From positions 1 through 35,662 of the forward strand of contig CALUJK010000032.1 of the NCBI GenBank assembly GCA_944320945.1: a stretch of 35,662 nt of DNA. The letters are read 5' to 3'. A program made the position numbers and the translations under genes. This stretch comes from an uncultured Bacteroides sp. Lineage in GTDB: Bacteria > Bacteroidota > Bacteroidia > Bacteroidales > Bacteroidaceae. Position 1 is the stretch's first letter; every line of letters begins with the position of its first letter. Shown here one piece after another: positions 1 to 8,471 of this stretch. The notes beneath the pieces are model-generated. The model was not told the origin of the DNA, did not search any database, and saw only the letters and a list, made by a program, of their open reading frames with translations.

Positions 1-197
1 AGAAACCCCAAACTACACTGCATCCGCAATCGCTGCGGTTCCGCCGCTGGAGCCGCAAGGGCTACGCCACGTTTGCCAGCATGGGACGCGAAGTCACCAT
101 CGGCTGCCTGCGCAAAGGCGTGGCAGACGCGGCACTGCGCAAGCAGGACACGGTGCACGCATCCGGCAGACTACACAACAACATTAATCTCTCTGAT
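1..197 (+). other. In-frame open leader ahead of BioB-BioA
   Basis: From base 3 to the proposed BioB start at 198 the bioB frame has no stop codon. An ATG at 81 would add 39 residues. The translation is basic and aromatic, with the stretch [20 protein letters not shown], and does not look like any part of biotin synthase. It may be the end of a separate small ORF that begins before the window, an N-terminal extension of BioB, or a remnant of an upstream gene. From memory, similar short segments recur near Bacteroidales transport genes; I could not check this. No TAnnTTTG promoter box is visible here, so the operon promoter is probably further upstream. Confidence 0.4.
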
Positions 198-2501
198 ATG
201 ACAATCGAAGAACTGAAGTCAAAGGTGCTGGCAGGCACAGACCTGTCGCCCGAAGAGGCAGCATGGCTAGCAGGCGTGGCGCAAGACACCCTGCAACAGC
301 CCAGAGCAGGCAATGACCCCGCAACGACGGCAGACACGCTAACCCTCCTCTGCAACGCCGCTCACGACATCACCGTGAAGCGCGCTCCCCGCGAATTCAA
401 CCTGTGTTCCATCGTCAATGCCAAGTCCGGCCGATGTCCGGAGGACTGCAAATGGTGTGCACAGTCATCCCACTATCACACACAGGCGGACATCTATCCC
501 CTGCTCTCGCTCGACGAATGCCTGCGCCACGCGCGGGACAACGAACAGAAAGATGTCCACCGCTTTTCACTCGTCACCAGCGGACGCAAACCCTCACCCA
601 AACAACTAGAACAACTCTGCGACATCGCCCGCCACCTGCGCCGCCACAGCTCCATCGACCTGTGTGCCTCGCTGGGCCTGCTGGACGAGGACGAACTGCG
701 CCGTTTGCACCAAGCGGGCGTGACGCGCTATCACTGCAACCTGGAGACGGCGCCCTCGTACTTCCCCACCCTCTGCACCACACACACGCAGGAGCAAAAG
801 ATACACACCCTGAAAGCCGCCCGCCGCGCCGGTATGGAGATATGCTGCGGAGGCATCATCGGTATGGGCGAGAGCATGCAGCAGCGGGTGGAACTGGCAC
901 TGACACTACGCAACTTGGACGTAGCATCCATCCCCATCAACATACTGAGCCCCATAGCCGGCACGCCGCTGGAGAAACAGACGCCCATCAGCGAGGACGA
1001 AGTGGTGGCCACCATTGCCCTATTCCGCTTCATCTGCCCGTCGGCCTACCTGCGCTTTGCCGGCGGACGGGCACGCCTCTCAGCCGAAGCACAGAAGCGT
1101 GCGCTGTATGCCGGCATCAACTCTGCTATTGTGGGCGACCTGCTGACGACCGTCGGGTCAAGCATCGAGGAGGACAAGGCGCTGGTGCGTGCATCGGGGT
1201 ATGAGCTGAACAATACCATGTTCGACCGCCGCCACCTGTGGCATCCCTACACATCGACCTTCGACCCGCTGCCCGTCTATCGCGTGAAGCGTGCCGAGGG
1301 AGCCACCATCACCATAGACGACCCCATGCACGCCGGACAGGAACGCACGCTGGTGGAGGGCATGTCGTCGTGGTGGTGTGCCGTGCACGGGTACAATCAT
1401 CCGGTGCTGAACAGCGCCGTAGAGGAGCAGCTGCACCGCATGGCGCACGTGATGTTCGGCGGACTGACGCACGACCCCGCCATCGAACTAGCACGGCTGC
1501 TGCTGCCGCTGGTGCCACCCTCCATGCAAAAGATATTCTACGCCGACAGTGGGTCCGTGACCGTGGAAGTGGCCATGAAGATGGCAGTGCAGTACTGGTA
1601 TGCCCGCCAGTGTCCCGACAAGAACAACTTCGCCACTATCCGCAGCGGCTATCACGGCGACACGTGGAACGCCATGAGTGTGTGCGACCCGGTGACGGGC
1701 ATGCACTCACTGTTCGGCCCCGCGCTGCCCGTGCGCTACTTCCTGCCGCAGCCACGCTCGCGCTTCGACGGCGAGTGGATGCCGGAGGACATCACACCAC
1801 TACAACAGTTGCTGGAGGCGCATGCCAACGAACTGGCCGCTCTCATTCTGGAGCCTATCGTGCAGGGAGCGGGAGGCATGTGGTTCTATCATCCGGAGTA
1901 TCTTCGACAGGCTGCACGACTGTGCCGAGAACACAACGTGTTGTTAGTCTTTGACGAGATTGCCACCGGCTTCGGTCGCACGGGAAGGCTTTTTGCATGG
2001 GAACATGCGGGTATGGAGCCAGACATCATGTGCATCGGCAAGGCGCTGACGGGCGGATACATGACGCTGTCAGCCGTGCTGGCATCGAACGCCGTGGCAG
2101 ACACGATATCAGGGCACTCGCCGCACTGCTTCATGCACGGGCCCACGTTCATGGGAAATCCGCTGGCGACAGCGGTGGCCTGCGCATCGGTCAAGCTACT
2201 GACCTCTGCCGAATATGACTGGCAGGGACGGGTAGCACGCATCAGCGAACAACTACGCACGGAACTGGAGCCGGCACGCCGGCTGCCGCAAGTGGCGGAC
2301 GTGCGGGTGCTGGGTGCCATTGGGGTCATCGAAACGCGACAACCTGTGGACATGGCGCACATGCAATGCCGTTTCGTGGAGGAGGGCATCTGGGTGCGTC
2401 CCTTCGGGCGGCTGGTCTATCTGATGCCTCCCTTCGTCATCGCCCCCGAACAGTTGACCCGGCTGACGCAGGGACTGCTGAAAATCGTGGGGGAAACGTA
2501 A
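198..2501 (+). CDS. bioAB: Bifunctional biotin synthase / DAPA aminotransferase (BioB-BioA fusion)
   Basis: One polypeptide carries two steps of biotin synthesis. Residues about 1-335 are BioB, the radical-SAM enzyme that inserts sulfur into dethiobiotin. The cluster motif is C80-x3-C84-x2-C87, and further BioB blocks ([26 protein letters not shown]) follow. Residues about 341-767 are BioA, the PLP enzyme that turns KAPA into DAPA using SAM as amino donor. Its start is marked by [10 protein letters not shown], with [12 protein letters not shown] around D586 and the PLP lysine K615 in GKALTGG. I chose ATG 198 because the BioB-like sequence [13 protein letters not shown] starts there; the frame is open further upstream (ATG 81 gives 806 residues). 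Such fusions are known in Bacteroides. bioF follows after 31 bases. Confidence 0.95.
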   Translation: MTIEELKSKVLAGTDLSPEEAAWLAGVAQDTLQQPRAGNDPATTADTLTLLCNAAHDITVKRAPREFNLCSIVNAKSGRCPEDCKWCAQSSHYHTQADIYPLLSLDECLRHARDNEQKDVHRFSLVTSGRKPSPKQLEQLCDIARHLRRHSSIDLCASLGLLDEDELRRLHQAGVTRYHCNLETAPSYFPTLCTTHTQEQKIHTLKAARRAGMEICCGGIIGMGESMQQRVELALTLRNLDVASIPINILSPIAGTPLEKQTPISEDEVVATIALFRFICPSAYLRFAGGRARLSAEAQKRALYAGINSAIVGDLLTTVGSSIEEDKALVRASGYELNNTMFDRRHLWHPYTSTFDPLPVYRVKRAEGATITIDDPMHAGQERTLVEGMSSWWCAVHGYNHPVLNSAVEEQLHRMAHVMFGGLTHDPAIELARLLLPLVPPSMQKIFYADSGSVTVEVAMKMAVQYWYARQCPDKNNFATIRSGYHGDTWNAMSVCDPVTGMHSLFGPALPVRYFLPQPRSRFDGEWMPEDITPLQQLLEAHANELAALILEPIVQGAGGMWFYHPEYLRQAARLCREHNVLLVFDEIATGFGRTGRLFAWEHAGMEPDIMCIGKALTGGYMTLSAVLASNAVADTISGHSPHCFMHGPTFMGNPLATAVACASVKLLTSAEYDWQGRVARISEQLRTELEPARRLPQVADVRVLGAIGVIETRQPVDMAHMQCRFVEEGIWVRPFGRLVYLMPPFVIAPEQLTRLTQGLLKIVGET

Positions 2502-2532
2502 TATAAACTTTTATCTGCTGAATCAACGTACA

Positions 2533-3678
2533 ATGAACACGATACAACAACAATTGCAACACCTTGCCGAGGACGGCAATCTTCGTACGCTACCCGCCAT
2601 CGGCCACCACGGCCGGTATGTGGAGGTGGACGGCAGACGGCTGCTGAACCTGGGCAGTAACGACTATCTGGGACTGGCATCGGACGAGGCACTGCACGCG
2701 GCTTTCCTGCACACGGAGGAGGCGATGCGGCTGCCTTTTTCCTCCAGTTCCTCCCGCCTGCTGACGGGTAACTTCCCCATCTACACGGAGCTGGAAGCGG
2801 AACTGGCACGGCTCTACGGGCGGGAAGCAGCACTAGTGCTGAACAGCGGGTACCACGCCAACACGGGCATCCTGCCCGCAGTGACCGACGGGCAAACACT
2901 CATTCTGGCGGACAAGCTAGTGCATGCCAGCCTCATCGACGGGATACGGCTATCAGCTCCGGCGCGGTGCATCCGCTATCGACATAATGACTACGGGCAG
3001 TTAGAACGGCTACTGCATCAGTATGCCGGTACTTATCGGCAACTCATCATCGTCACCGAAAGCATCTTCAGCATGGACGGCGACCGCGCCGACCTGCACG
3101 AACTGGTACGGCTGAAGAAGGCATATCCGGGCACACGGCTCTATGTGGACGAGGCACATGCCTTTGGCGTGCGGGGTGCGTGCGGACTGGGATGTGCCGA
3201 GGAAGAGGGCGTGACGGACGAGATAGACTGGCTGGTGGGCACATTTGGCAAAGCGGCGGCGTCCGTAGGAGCGTTCGTGGTGTGCAGCCGGACGATGCGC
3301 GAATGGCTGGTGAACCGGATGCGGACGCTTATCTTCAGCACGGCTCTCCCACCGGTTAATGTGGCATGGACGCTCTTCGTGCTGCGCCGTCTACCGGAAA
3401 TGGGGGAACGACGCGCCCACCTGAAACGGTTGTCCGCCACCCTGCGGAAAAGGCTCCTGACACGGGGGTATCGCTGCCCCGGCAGTACGCACATCGTCCC
3501 CGTGATCATCGGCAGTAATGCGGACACGCTGGCGTGTGCCGAGAGACTGAACCTGAAGGGGTTCTATTGTCCTGCCGTCCGCCCACCTACGGTGCCCGAA
3601 GGAACGTCGCGCCTGCGCTTCTCCCTGATGGCAAGCATGACAGAGGCGGAAATAGAAGCGCTGGAAAATGTGTTTTGA
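2533..3678 (+). CDS. bioF: 8-amino-7-oxononanoate synthase (KAPA synthase)
   Basis: BioF condenses pimeloyl-ACP (or pimeloyl-CoA) with L-alanine in a PLP-dependent decarboxylating reaction to give KAPA, the substrate of the BioA half encoded just upstream. The 381-residue length is normal. Visible motifs are LGSNDYLGL near residue 40, YVDEAHAFGVRG with the cofactor aspartate D206 and H209, and the Schiff-base lysine K240 in GTFGKAAASVGAF. The aminotransferase class I/II fold runs over nearly the whole chain. It is cytoplasmic. It sits second in a same-strand operon with short gaps, so co-transcription with bioAB is expected. Nothing looks truncated. Confidence 0.96.
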   Translation: MNTIQQQLQHLAEDGNLRTLPAIGHHGRYVEVDGRRLLNLGSNDYLGLASDEALHAAFLHTEEAMRLPFSSSSSRLLTGNFPIYTELEAELARLYGREAALVLNSGYHANTGILPAVTDGQTLILADKLVHASLIDGIRLSAPARCIRYRHNDYGQLERLLHQYAGTYRQLIIVTESIFSMDGDRADLHELVRLKKAYPGTRLYVDEAHAFGVRGACGLGCAEEEGVTDEIDWLVGTFGKAAASVGAFVVCSRTMREWLVNRMRTLIFSTALPPVNVAWTLFVLRRLPEMGERRAHLKRLSATLRKRLLTRGYRCPGSTHIVPVIIGSNADTLACAERLNLKGFYCPAVRPPTVPEGTSRLRFSLMASMTEAEIEALENVF

Positions 3679-3729
3679 CCGTTCGCACGGAACGGATATG
3701 TGTAATCCTTATGTATAATGCTATCTATA

Positions 3730-4431
3730 ATGAAACAAGTTCCCATTATTCACTCCGGACATTCGCAGCTGCTGCTCTTCTTCACGGGATGGGCAGCGGA
3801 CGAGACGCCTTTCGCACATTACCGTCCCAACGATATGGACTATGCCGTCTGCTATGACTATCGCACGCAAGCATGGGATACGACTTTCCTAAACGGTTAT
3901 CAAGAAATCAACATCGTAGCATGGTCTATGGGGGTGTGGATGGTCAACCAGCTGTATGGTACCCTGTCTGCGCTGCCCATACGGCACTGCATCGCTATAA
4001 ACGGCACGCCTTATCCGATGGATGACCGACGCGGCATTCCTGTGGATATCTTCCGCGGAACACTGGAGAACCTGACGCCGGCATCGCTGCACAATTTTTT
4101 GCGCCGGATGTGTGCGGACTCTACGACTTTCCGGCAGTTTTTGAAGGTGACACCACGGCGGCCTTTTGAGGAGGTGCGCGAGGAACTGGCAAGGATTTAT
4201 AACATTGTGTCCCACGAATCGACAGAAGACGGCAACGCGGAGACGGGAGTGATGATGCGACACAATCTGTTCACCCAAGCCGTAGTGGGGAGTACGGACC
4301 GCATCATTCCGCCAGACAATCAGCTGTGCGCCTGGCAAGAACTGGATGTCCCCGTTATTCGAACCGATGATGCACACTACACGAAAGAACTGTTTACCCA
4401 ATATCTGGAAACTTTATGGACAAAGAACTGA
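3730..4431 (+). CDS. bioG: Pimeloyl-ACP methyl ester esterase BioG (DUF452-type)
   Basis: This alpha/beta-hydrolase is the BioG type, which removes the methyl ester from pimeloyl-ACP methyl ester and so ends the BioC-dependent pimelate route. In this operon it replaces BioH. The nucleophile is the serine of AWSMG (about residue 66 from the ATG at 3730). A later STDRIIP segment offers the acid and DDAHYT the histidine. FFTGWAADETPF near the N terminus is typical of the family. An ATG at 3718 would add four residues; I prefer 3730 because MKQVPIIHSG fits the family start. Its 3' end overlaps bioC by 16 bases, suggesting translational coupling. Confidence 0.9.
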   Translation: MKQVPIIHSGHSQLLLFFTGWAADETPFAHYRPNDMDYAVCYDYRTQAWDTTFLNGYQEINIVAWSMGVWMVNQLYGTLSALPIRHCIAINGTPYPMDDRRGIPVDIFRGTLENLTPASLHNFLRRMCADSTTFRQFLKVTPRRPFEEVREELARIYNIVSHESTEDGNAETGVMMRHNLFTQAVVGSTDRIIPPDNQLCAWQELDVPVIRTDDAHYTKELFTQYLETLWTKN

Positions 4432-5162
4432 TTCGCCAGCGGTTTGCCGCCGCCCGTCTGACGTACGGAGAGCAGGCACGGGTACAGCATTTAGTGGTCT
4501 TACGGATGATGGAGCTTCTGCGATCTTATCTACCGAAAAAGCCGCGCTGTATCTACGAATTCGGATGCGGCACGGGGGACTATTCGAGACTGCTACTCGG
4601 CCTGCATCCCGACCGGCTAGTACTGAATGACCTTTGTCCCGAAATGGAAGAGAGCCTTACCGACATACTGACCTCTCCGTGTGCTTCGTTCATACCGGGG
4701 GATGCGGAGCAGTTGGACATACTGGGAAGAACAGATGTGATAACTTCCTGCTCTACAGTGCAATGGTTCACCTCGCTACCCGACTTCTTTCAACGTTGCC
4801 GACAAGCTATAACGACGGGAGGCATACTGGCTTTTACTACCTTCGGGCCGCATAATATGCAGGAGATTCGTGCGCTGACAGGAAACGGCCTGTATTATCC
4901 GGAGATGGAGAAACTCATCGGGATGCTACCGGCGGGGTTTCGGTTGCTTCATGCGTCTCAGGAGGTCAGGGGGATGGAATTCTCTACACCAGTGGAAGTG
5001 CTTCGACATCTGAAGCAGACTGGTGTCACGGGCACGGAACGCCGCATGTGGACACGATCGCGCCTAGATGAGTTTTGCCACCGCTACATCGAACGCTTTT
5101 CATGCAACAACGGGGTGACACTGACATATCATCCTGTCTATATCATAGCTTCGGCTATCTGA
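4416..5162 (+). CDS. bioC: Malonyl-ACP O-methyltransferase
   Basis: BioC methylates the free carboxyl of malonyl-ACP with SAM, so that fatty-acid synthesis can extend it to pimeloyl-ACP methyl ester. The class I methyltransferase motif is E48-F-G-C-G-T-G54, followed by VLNDLCPEM (acidic loop) and a TSCSTVQWF segment typical of BioC. The length of 248 residues is normal. The N-terminal segment, with FAAARLTYGEQARVQ, also matches BioC. The start lies inside the end of bioG, an arrangement that suits partners acting at the two ends of the same disguised-substrate route. Confidence 0.94.
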   Translation: MDKELIRQRFAAARLTYGEQARVQHLVVLRMMELLRSYLPKKPRCIYEFGCGTGDYSRLLLGLHPDRLVLNDLCPEMEESLTDILTSPCASFIPGDAEQLDILGRTDVITSCSTVQWFTSLPDFFQRCRQAITTGGILAFTTFGPHNMQEIRALTGNGLYYPEMEKLIGMLPAGFRLLHASQEVRGMEFSTPVEVLRHLKQTGVTGTERRMWTRSRLDEFCHRYIERFSCNNGVTLTYHPVYIIASAI

Positions 5163-5189
5163 AAACATCATTTATCAATCTATCTGCTT

Positions 5190-5864
5190 ATGTGTAACAA
5201 AGAACTATCGAATATCTATTTTGTGAGTGGCATCGACACGGATGCCGGAAAGAGTTATTGCACCGGTTGGCTGGCTCGTCAATGGCTGGAACAGGGGCAT
5301 CGTACCATTACCCAAAAACTGATACAGACGGGAAACACGGGACGATCGGAAGACATAGAACTACATCGTCGTCTGATGGGTACCGGTATGCTACCAGAGG
5401 ACATGAACGAGTTGACCTATCCGGAGGTGTTTACTTATCCCTGTTCGCCGCATCTTGCCAGTCGCATCGACCAACGTCTTATCGACTTTGACAAGATTGA
5501 CCGTTGTACGCAGGAACTGTCGCAACGCTATGACCGGGTACTGGTAGAGGGTGCCGGAGGGCTGATGGTACCTTTGACAGAGGATTATCTTACTATCGAC
5601 TTTCTAGCGGAGCGTAATTATCCACTTATCTTTGTGACGAGTGGGAAGTTGGGGAGTATCAATCATACGTTACTTAGTCTGGAGGCAATAGAACGGCGAA
5701 GCATCAAGCTGCATACGCTGCTCTATAATCTGTATCCGACATTGCCGGACAGGACTATTCAAGAGGATACGATGGCGTATCTGCAACGGTATTTAAACAA
5801 GTATTTCCCAAAGACGAAATTTCTGGCTGTGCCGGTGATTGCTCATGAAAGCGAGACGGTTTAA
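5190..5864 (+). CDS. bioD: Dethiobiotin synthetase
   Basis: BioD carboxylates DAPA and closes the ureido ring with ATP, giving dethiobiotin for the BioB half of the fused enzyme. The P-loop is FVSGIDTDAGKSY (G14 to S22), the expected ATP-binding motif of BioD. VEGAGGLMVPL in the middle of the chain is the second family hallmark. At 224 residues it has normal length. It starts 27 bases after bioC and is the last gene of the operon. The next gene, rho, is on the opposite strand. No strong + strand terminator follows; a hairpin at 5907-5944 may work in both directions. Confidence 0.95.
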   Translation: MCNKELSNIYFVSGIDTDAGKSYCTGWLARQWLEQGHRTITQKLIQTGNTGRSEDIELHRRLMGTGMLPEDMNELTYPEVFTYPCSPHLASRIDQRLIDFDKIDRCTQELSQRYDRVLVEGAGGLMVPLTEDYLTIDFLAERNYPLIFVTSGKLGSINHTLLSLEAIERRSIKLHTLLYNLYPTLPDRTIQEDTMAYLQRYLNKYFPKTKFLAVPVIAHESETV

Positions 5865-5906
5865 AGCATGCTTCGACTGAAAAGAGAAAAAAACGATAAA
5901 TAAAAA

Positions 5907-5944
5907 TGCCCCCTAAAAGTCTATTGTCTGACCTTTAAGGGGCA
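5907..5944 (-). terminator. Intrinsic terminator of rho, possibly bidirectional
   Basis: Arms TGCCCCCTAAAAGTC and GACCTTTAAGGGGCA pair over about 15 bp with two mismatches around an 8-base loop. Read on the - strand the hairpin is followed by a T-rich run (TTTTTATTTATC), the normal layout for stopping transcription coming out of rho. On the + strand the following bases are only moderately T-rich, so its use by the bio operon is less sure. Confidence 0.8.
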
Positions 5945-6034
5945 ATTCTATATTCCAAATAGCTTACCTAAGCAAAGCAAAGAAATTTTCACTCACCTAG
6001 AGAAATACTTCATATTCGCTCAGTAAAACAGAAT

Positions 6035-8041
6035 TTAACTATTCATACTCAACAGGAACTCATCGTTATCTTTCGTCTTTTCCAAGCGGTCTTTTACAAA
6101 CTCCATTGCTTCAAGCGGATTCATATCGGCAAGGTATCTGCGTAGAATCCACATACGATCCAACGTCGTCTTATCCAAAAGCAAGTCGTCGCGGCGGGTA
6201 CTAGATGCCACAATATTGACAGCCGGGAAAATACGTTTGTTCGACAGATTACGGTCGAGCTGCAACTCCATATTACCTGTACCCTTGAACTCTTCGAATA
6301 TCACCTCATCCATCTTGGAACCAGTATCCACCAAAGCAGTACCTAAAATGGTAAGCGAACCGCCTCCTTCGATGTTACGTGCTGCACCGAAGAAGCGTTT
6401 CGGCTTGTGCAGTGCATTGGCATCAACACCACCACTCAGCACCTTACCCGATGCAGGAGACACCGTATTATAAGCACGTGCCAAACGAGTGATAGAATCG
6501 AGGAAGATAACCACATCATGTCCGCACTCTACCATGCGCTTGGCCTTTTCAAGTACGATACCGGCAATCTTGACATGGCGCTCGGCAGGTTCATCAAACG
6601 TAGAGGCAATGACTTCGGCATTCACCGTGCGGGCCATATCCGTCACCTCTTCAGGACGCTCGTCAATAAGCAGCATAATCATGTACACCTCCGGGTGATT
6701 GGCAGCAATGGCGTTAGCAATCTCTTTCAGCAAAACAGTCTTACCGGTCTTTGGCTGTGCCACAATAAGTGCACGCTGCCCTTTACCGATAGGAGCAAAC
6801 AGGTCAACCACGCGCGCAGAAAGTGAATCGCTATATCCCCCCTTGCAGAGACGAAATTTTTCGTTGGGGAAGAGCGGGGTAAGATGTTCGAAAGGCACAC
6901 GGTCGCGCACAAAAGCCGGGTCACGTCCGTTAATCTGTGATACTTTTACAAGCGGGAAATACTTTTCACCTTCTTTTGGGGGACGGATAACACCTTCTAC
7001 CACATCACCTGTCTTCAAACCGAAAAGCTTAATCTGCGACTGTGACACATAAATATCATCCGGTGAAGAGAGATAGTTATAATCTGACGAACGCAGGAAT
7101 CCATAACCGTCCTGCATGATTTCCAATACGCCGGTACCGGTCAAGATGTCGTCAAATTCATAAGGTTTCACACGTTCGGGAGCTTGCCGACGTTCGGGGG
7201 CAGCCGATGCACTATCGGCATTATTATGAGATACGGCTGGAAGATTCTTGGAAAGATTGTTATTGTTGTTATTACGTGAGTAAGCATTGTTATCCCCATT
7301 GTTCTGCTGCGCATGAATGCGCTGACGCTGGCGAGGTTTGTTAGCTGGGGCAGGAGCGGGAACAGGTGTCTCTACCTTAGTAGCCTCGAATTTTCCAATC
7401 AGTTCGGAGGGAAGTTCCACGGAATCATCTGTAGGCAAGTCCTCGATGGGAATAAAGTCATCTGCCGCAGCAGTGATGACGGGAGTCTCTTCCGTTTCTT
7501 TCTTCTCCTCAGACTCAGCCTTCTTCTCGGCTACGGAGACTACGGTTTCTGGCACTCCTGCGAAAGCGACTTCGGCAGGCTGAGAGGGACGGGCGTTATC
7601 TGCGACGTTGGCCACCGGTAAGACTTGTGCAGGAGCAGCAGTTTCTTCTACTGCATCGGAGGCAACTTTCGCTTTACGGGGACGGCCGGTTTTGCGTTTG
7701 TTGGCAGCAGGGGCATCATCAGACGGAACGGTCTGTTCAACCGGTTCTTTGCTTTCTACCTTTTCTGCCTTAGGCTCATCCTTAGTAGCGGCAGCAGCGG
7801 CCGTTTTCTCTTTCTTGGCAGCAGGGGCAGCCTTCGGACGTTTCTGCTTCTCGGCCTTACGCTCTTCCTTCTGCTTTTCGGCGGCAGCCTTTTTCGTGGC
7901 ACCCATTATGGCTTGTTCATCCAGAATCTTATAAATCAACTCTTCTTTCTTGAACGATGTTGCTTTGGCTATGCCCAACTCTTTGGCGATAGCTTGCAAA
8001 TCGGTCAAGCTCTTATCGTTTAATTGAATAATGTTATACAT
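6035..8041 (-). CDS. rho: Transcription termination factor Rho with long disordered insertion
   Basis: Rho is the hexameric RNA-dependent ATPase helicase that ends transcription. Residues 1-45 form the Rho N-terminal helical domain. About 46-290 is low complexity: A/K/E-rich first, then P/Q/R and an Asn-rich run near 247-262. The cold-shock-type RNA-binding domain is about 300-372 ([13 protein letters not shown]). The ATPase core has Walker A PKTGKT at 430-435, Walker B VVIFLD ending at D515 and the Q/R-loop region at 571-600. At 668 residues it is much longer than the roughly 420 of E. coli Rho because of the insertion. Such insertions are common in Bacteroidetes, and in B. thetaiotaomicron Rho the region is reported to drive phase separation. 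Confidence 0.97.
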   Translation of the reverse strand: MYNIIQLNDKSLTDLQAIAKELGIAKATSFKKEELIYKILDEQAIMGATKKAAAEKQKEERKAEKQKRPKAAPAAKKEKTAAAAATKDEPKAEKVESKEPVEQTVPSDDAPAANKRKTGRPRKAKVASDAVEETAAPAQVLPVANVADNARPSQPAEVAFAGVPETVVSVAEKKAESEEKKETEETPVITAAADDFIPIEDLPTDDSVELPSELIGKFEATKVETPVPAPAPANKPRQRQRIHAQQNNGDNNAYSRNNNNNNLSKNLPAVSHNNADSASAAPERRQAPERVKPYEFDDILTGTGVLEIMQDGYGFLRSSDYNYLSSPDDIYVSQSQIKLFGLKTGDVVEGVIRPPKEGEKYFPLVKVSQINGRDPAFVRDRVPFEHLTPLFPNEKFRLCKGGYSDSLSARVVDLFAPIGKGQRALIVAQPKTGKTVLLKEIANAIAANHPEVYMIMLLIDERPEEVTDMARTVNAEVIASTFDEPAERHVKIAGIVLEKAKRMVECGHDVVIFLDSITRLARAYNTVSPASGKVLSGGVDANALHKPKRFFGAARNIEGGGSLTILGTALVDTGSKMDEVIFEEFKGTGNMELQLDRNLSNKRIFPAVNIVASSTRRDDLLLDKTTLDRMWILRRYLADMNPLEAMEFVKDRLEKTKDNDEFLLSMNS

Positions 8042-8222
8042 ATATAAATAGGAATAGTTATTTATTCTTTTAGAATTTAATTAGGAAAAGACACATTACA
8101 TTATCACTCTCGTTACTACGCATCGCAAACACAAGAGGAAAGAATACACACTTAGTCTCTTTAAACTGAAAACTTGAATTAAAATATTGGGATATTGTTT
8201 AGTTGAAGAAATTTCAACGGCA

Positions 8223-8230
8223 CAAAGGTA
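8223..8230 (-). promoter_or_regulatory. -7 box of the rho promoter (TACCTTTG)
   Basis: Read on the - strand the sequence is TACCTTTG, a full match to the Bacteroidetes -7 consensus TAnnTTTG. It implies a transcript start near 8215 and an untranslated leader of roughly 175 bases before rho. A short inverted repeat (GTTGAA/TTCAAC, 8202-8218) lies at the predicted start. The long leader leaves room for Rho autoregulation, which is inferred only. Confidence 0.6.
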
Positions 8231-8285
8231 ATGATTATTTTCATATTTAATACATAGATTGCGCTTTTTTTAGCATAGAATACGC

Positions 8286-8293
8286 TATCTTTG
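8286..8293 (+). promoter_or_regulatory. -7 box for the flavodoxin/ferredoxin gene (TATCTTTG)
   Basis: TATCTTTG matches the Bacteroidetes -7 consensus TAnnTTTG. It lies about 55 bases from the oppositely oriented rho box, so the two promoters diverge. The predicted start near 8300 gives a leader of about 170 bases before the ATG at 8472. No clear -33 element at the usual spacing was seen. Confidence 0.55.
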
Positions 8294-8306
8294 CCTGTTG
8301 TGACGT

Positions 8307-8395
8307 GTTTCCGACAAGGAGAAAAGGTGAAATCGAGGCAGGAAAGTGAAACATCACGAATCAAAATGATGCATTGTCACCTATGTCGGACAAAC
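8307..8395 (+). ncRNA. Candidate structured 5' leader RNA
   Basis: Outer arms CCGACA (8311-8316) and TGTCGG (8384-8389) pair and can extend through GTTT (8307-8310) and AAAC (8392-8395) across a two-base bulge. Inside, AGGTGA (8325-8330) pairs with TCACCT (8377-8382). Two small hairpins sit within: GTGA/TCAC (8346-8357) and AATG/CATT (8365-8375). An alternative pairs the GTGA at 8327 with the TCAC at 8354. The element starts just after the predicted transcript start and ends about 77 bases before the ATG. It matches no riboswitch I can recall. No covariation evidence is available. Confidence 0.35.
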
Positions 8396-8471
8396 TGACG
8401 TACATATATGTGGAGAAACTTTAAACATTACATTAAGTATATCTGATACATTATTAACATTAGAAACAATT

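Noticed and set aside
1-197. A BirA operator or TPP-type riboswitch upstream of the biotin genes
   Set aside because: No TTGTAAACC-type palindrome or known riboswitch core was found in the visible bases; the real promoter region is outside the window.
404-1204. A 266-codon frame inside bioB on the same strand
   Set aside because: It overlaps clear BioB motifs and its translation is Arg/His/Thr-rich, the usual shadow of a GC-rich gene.
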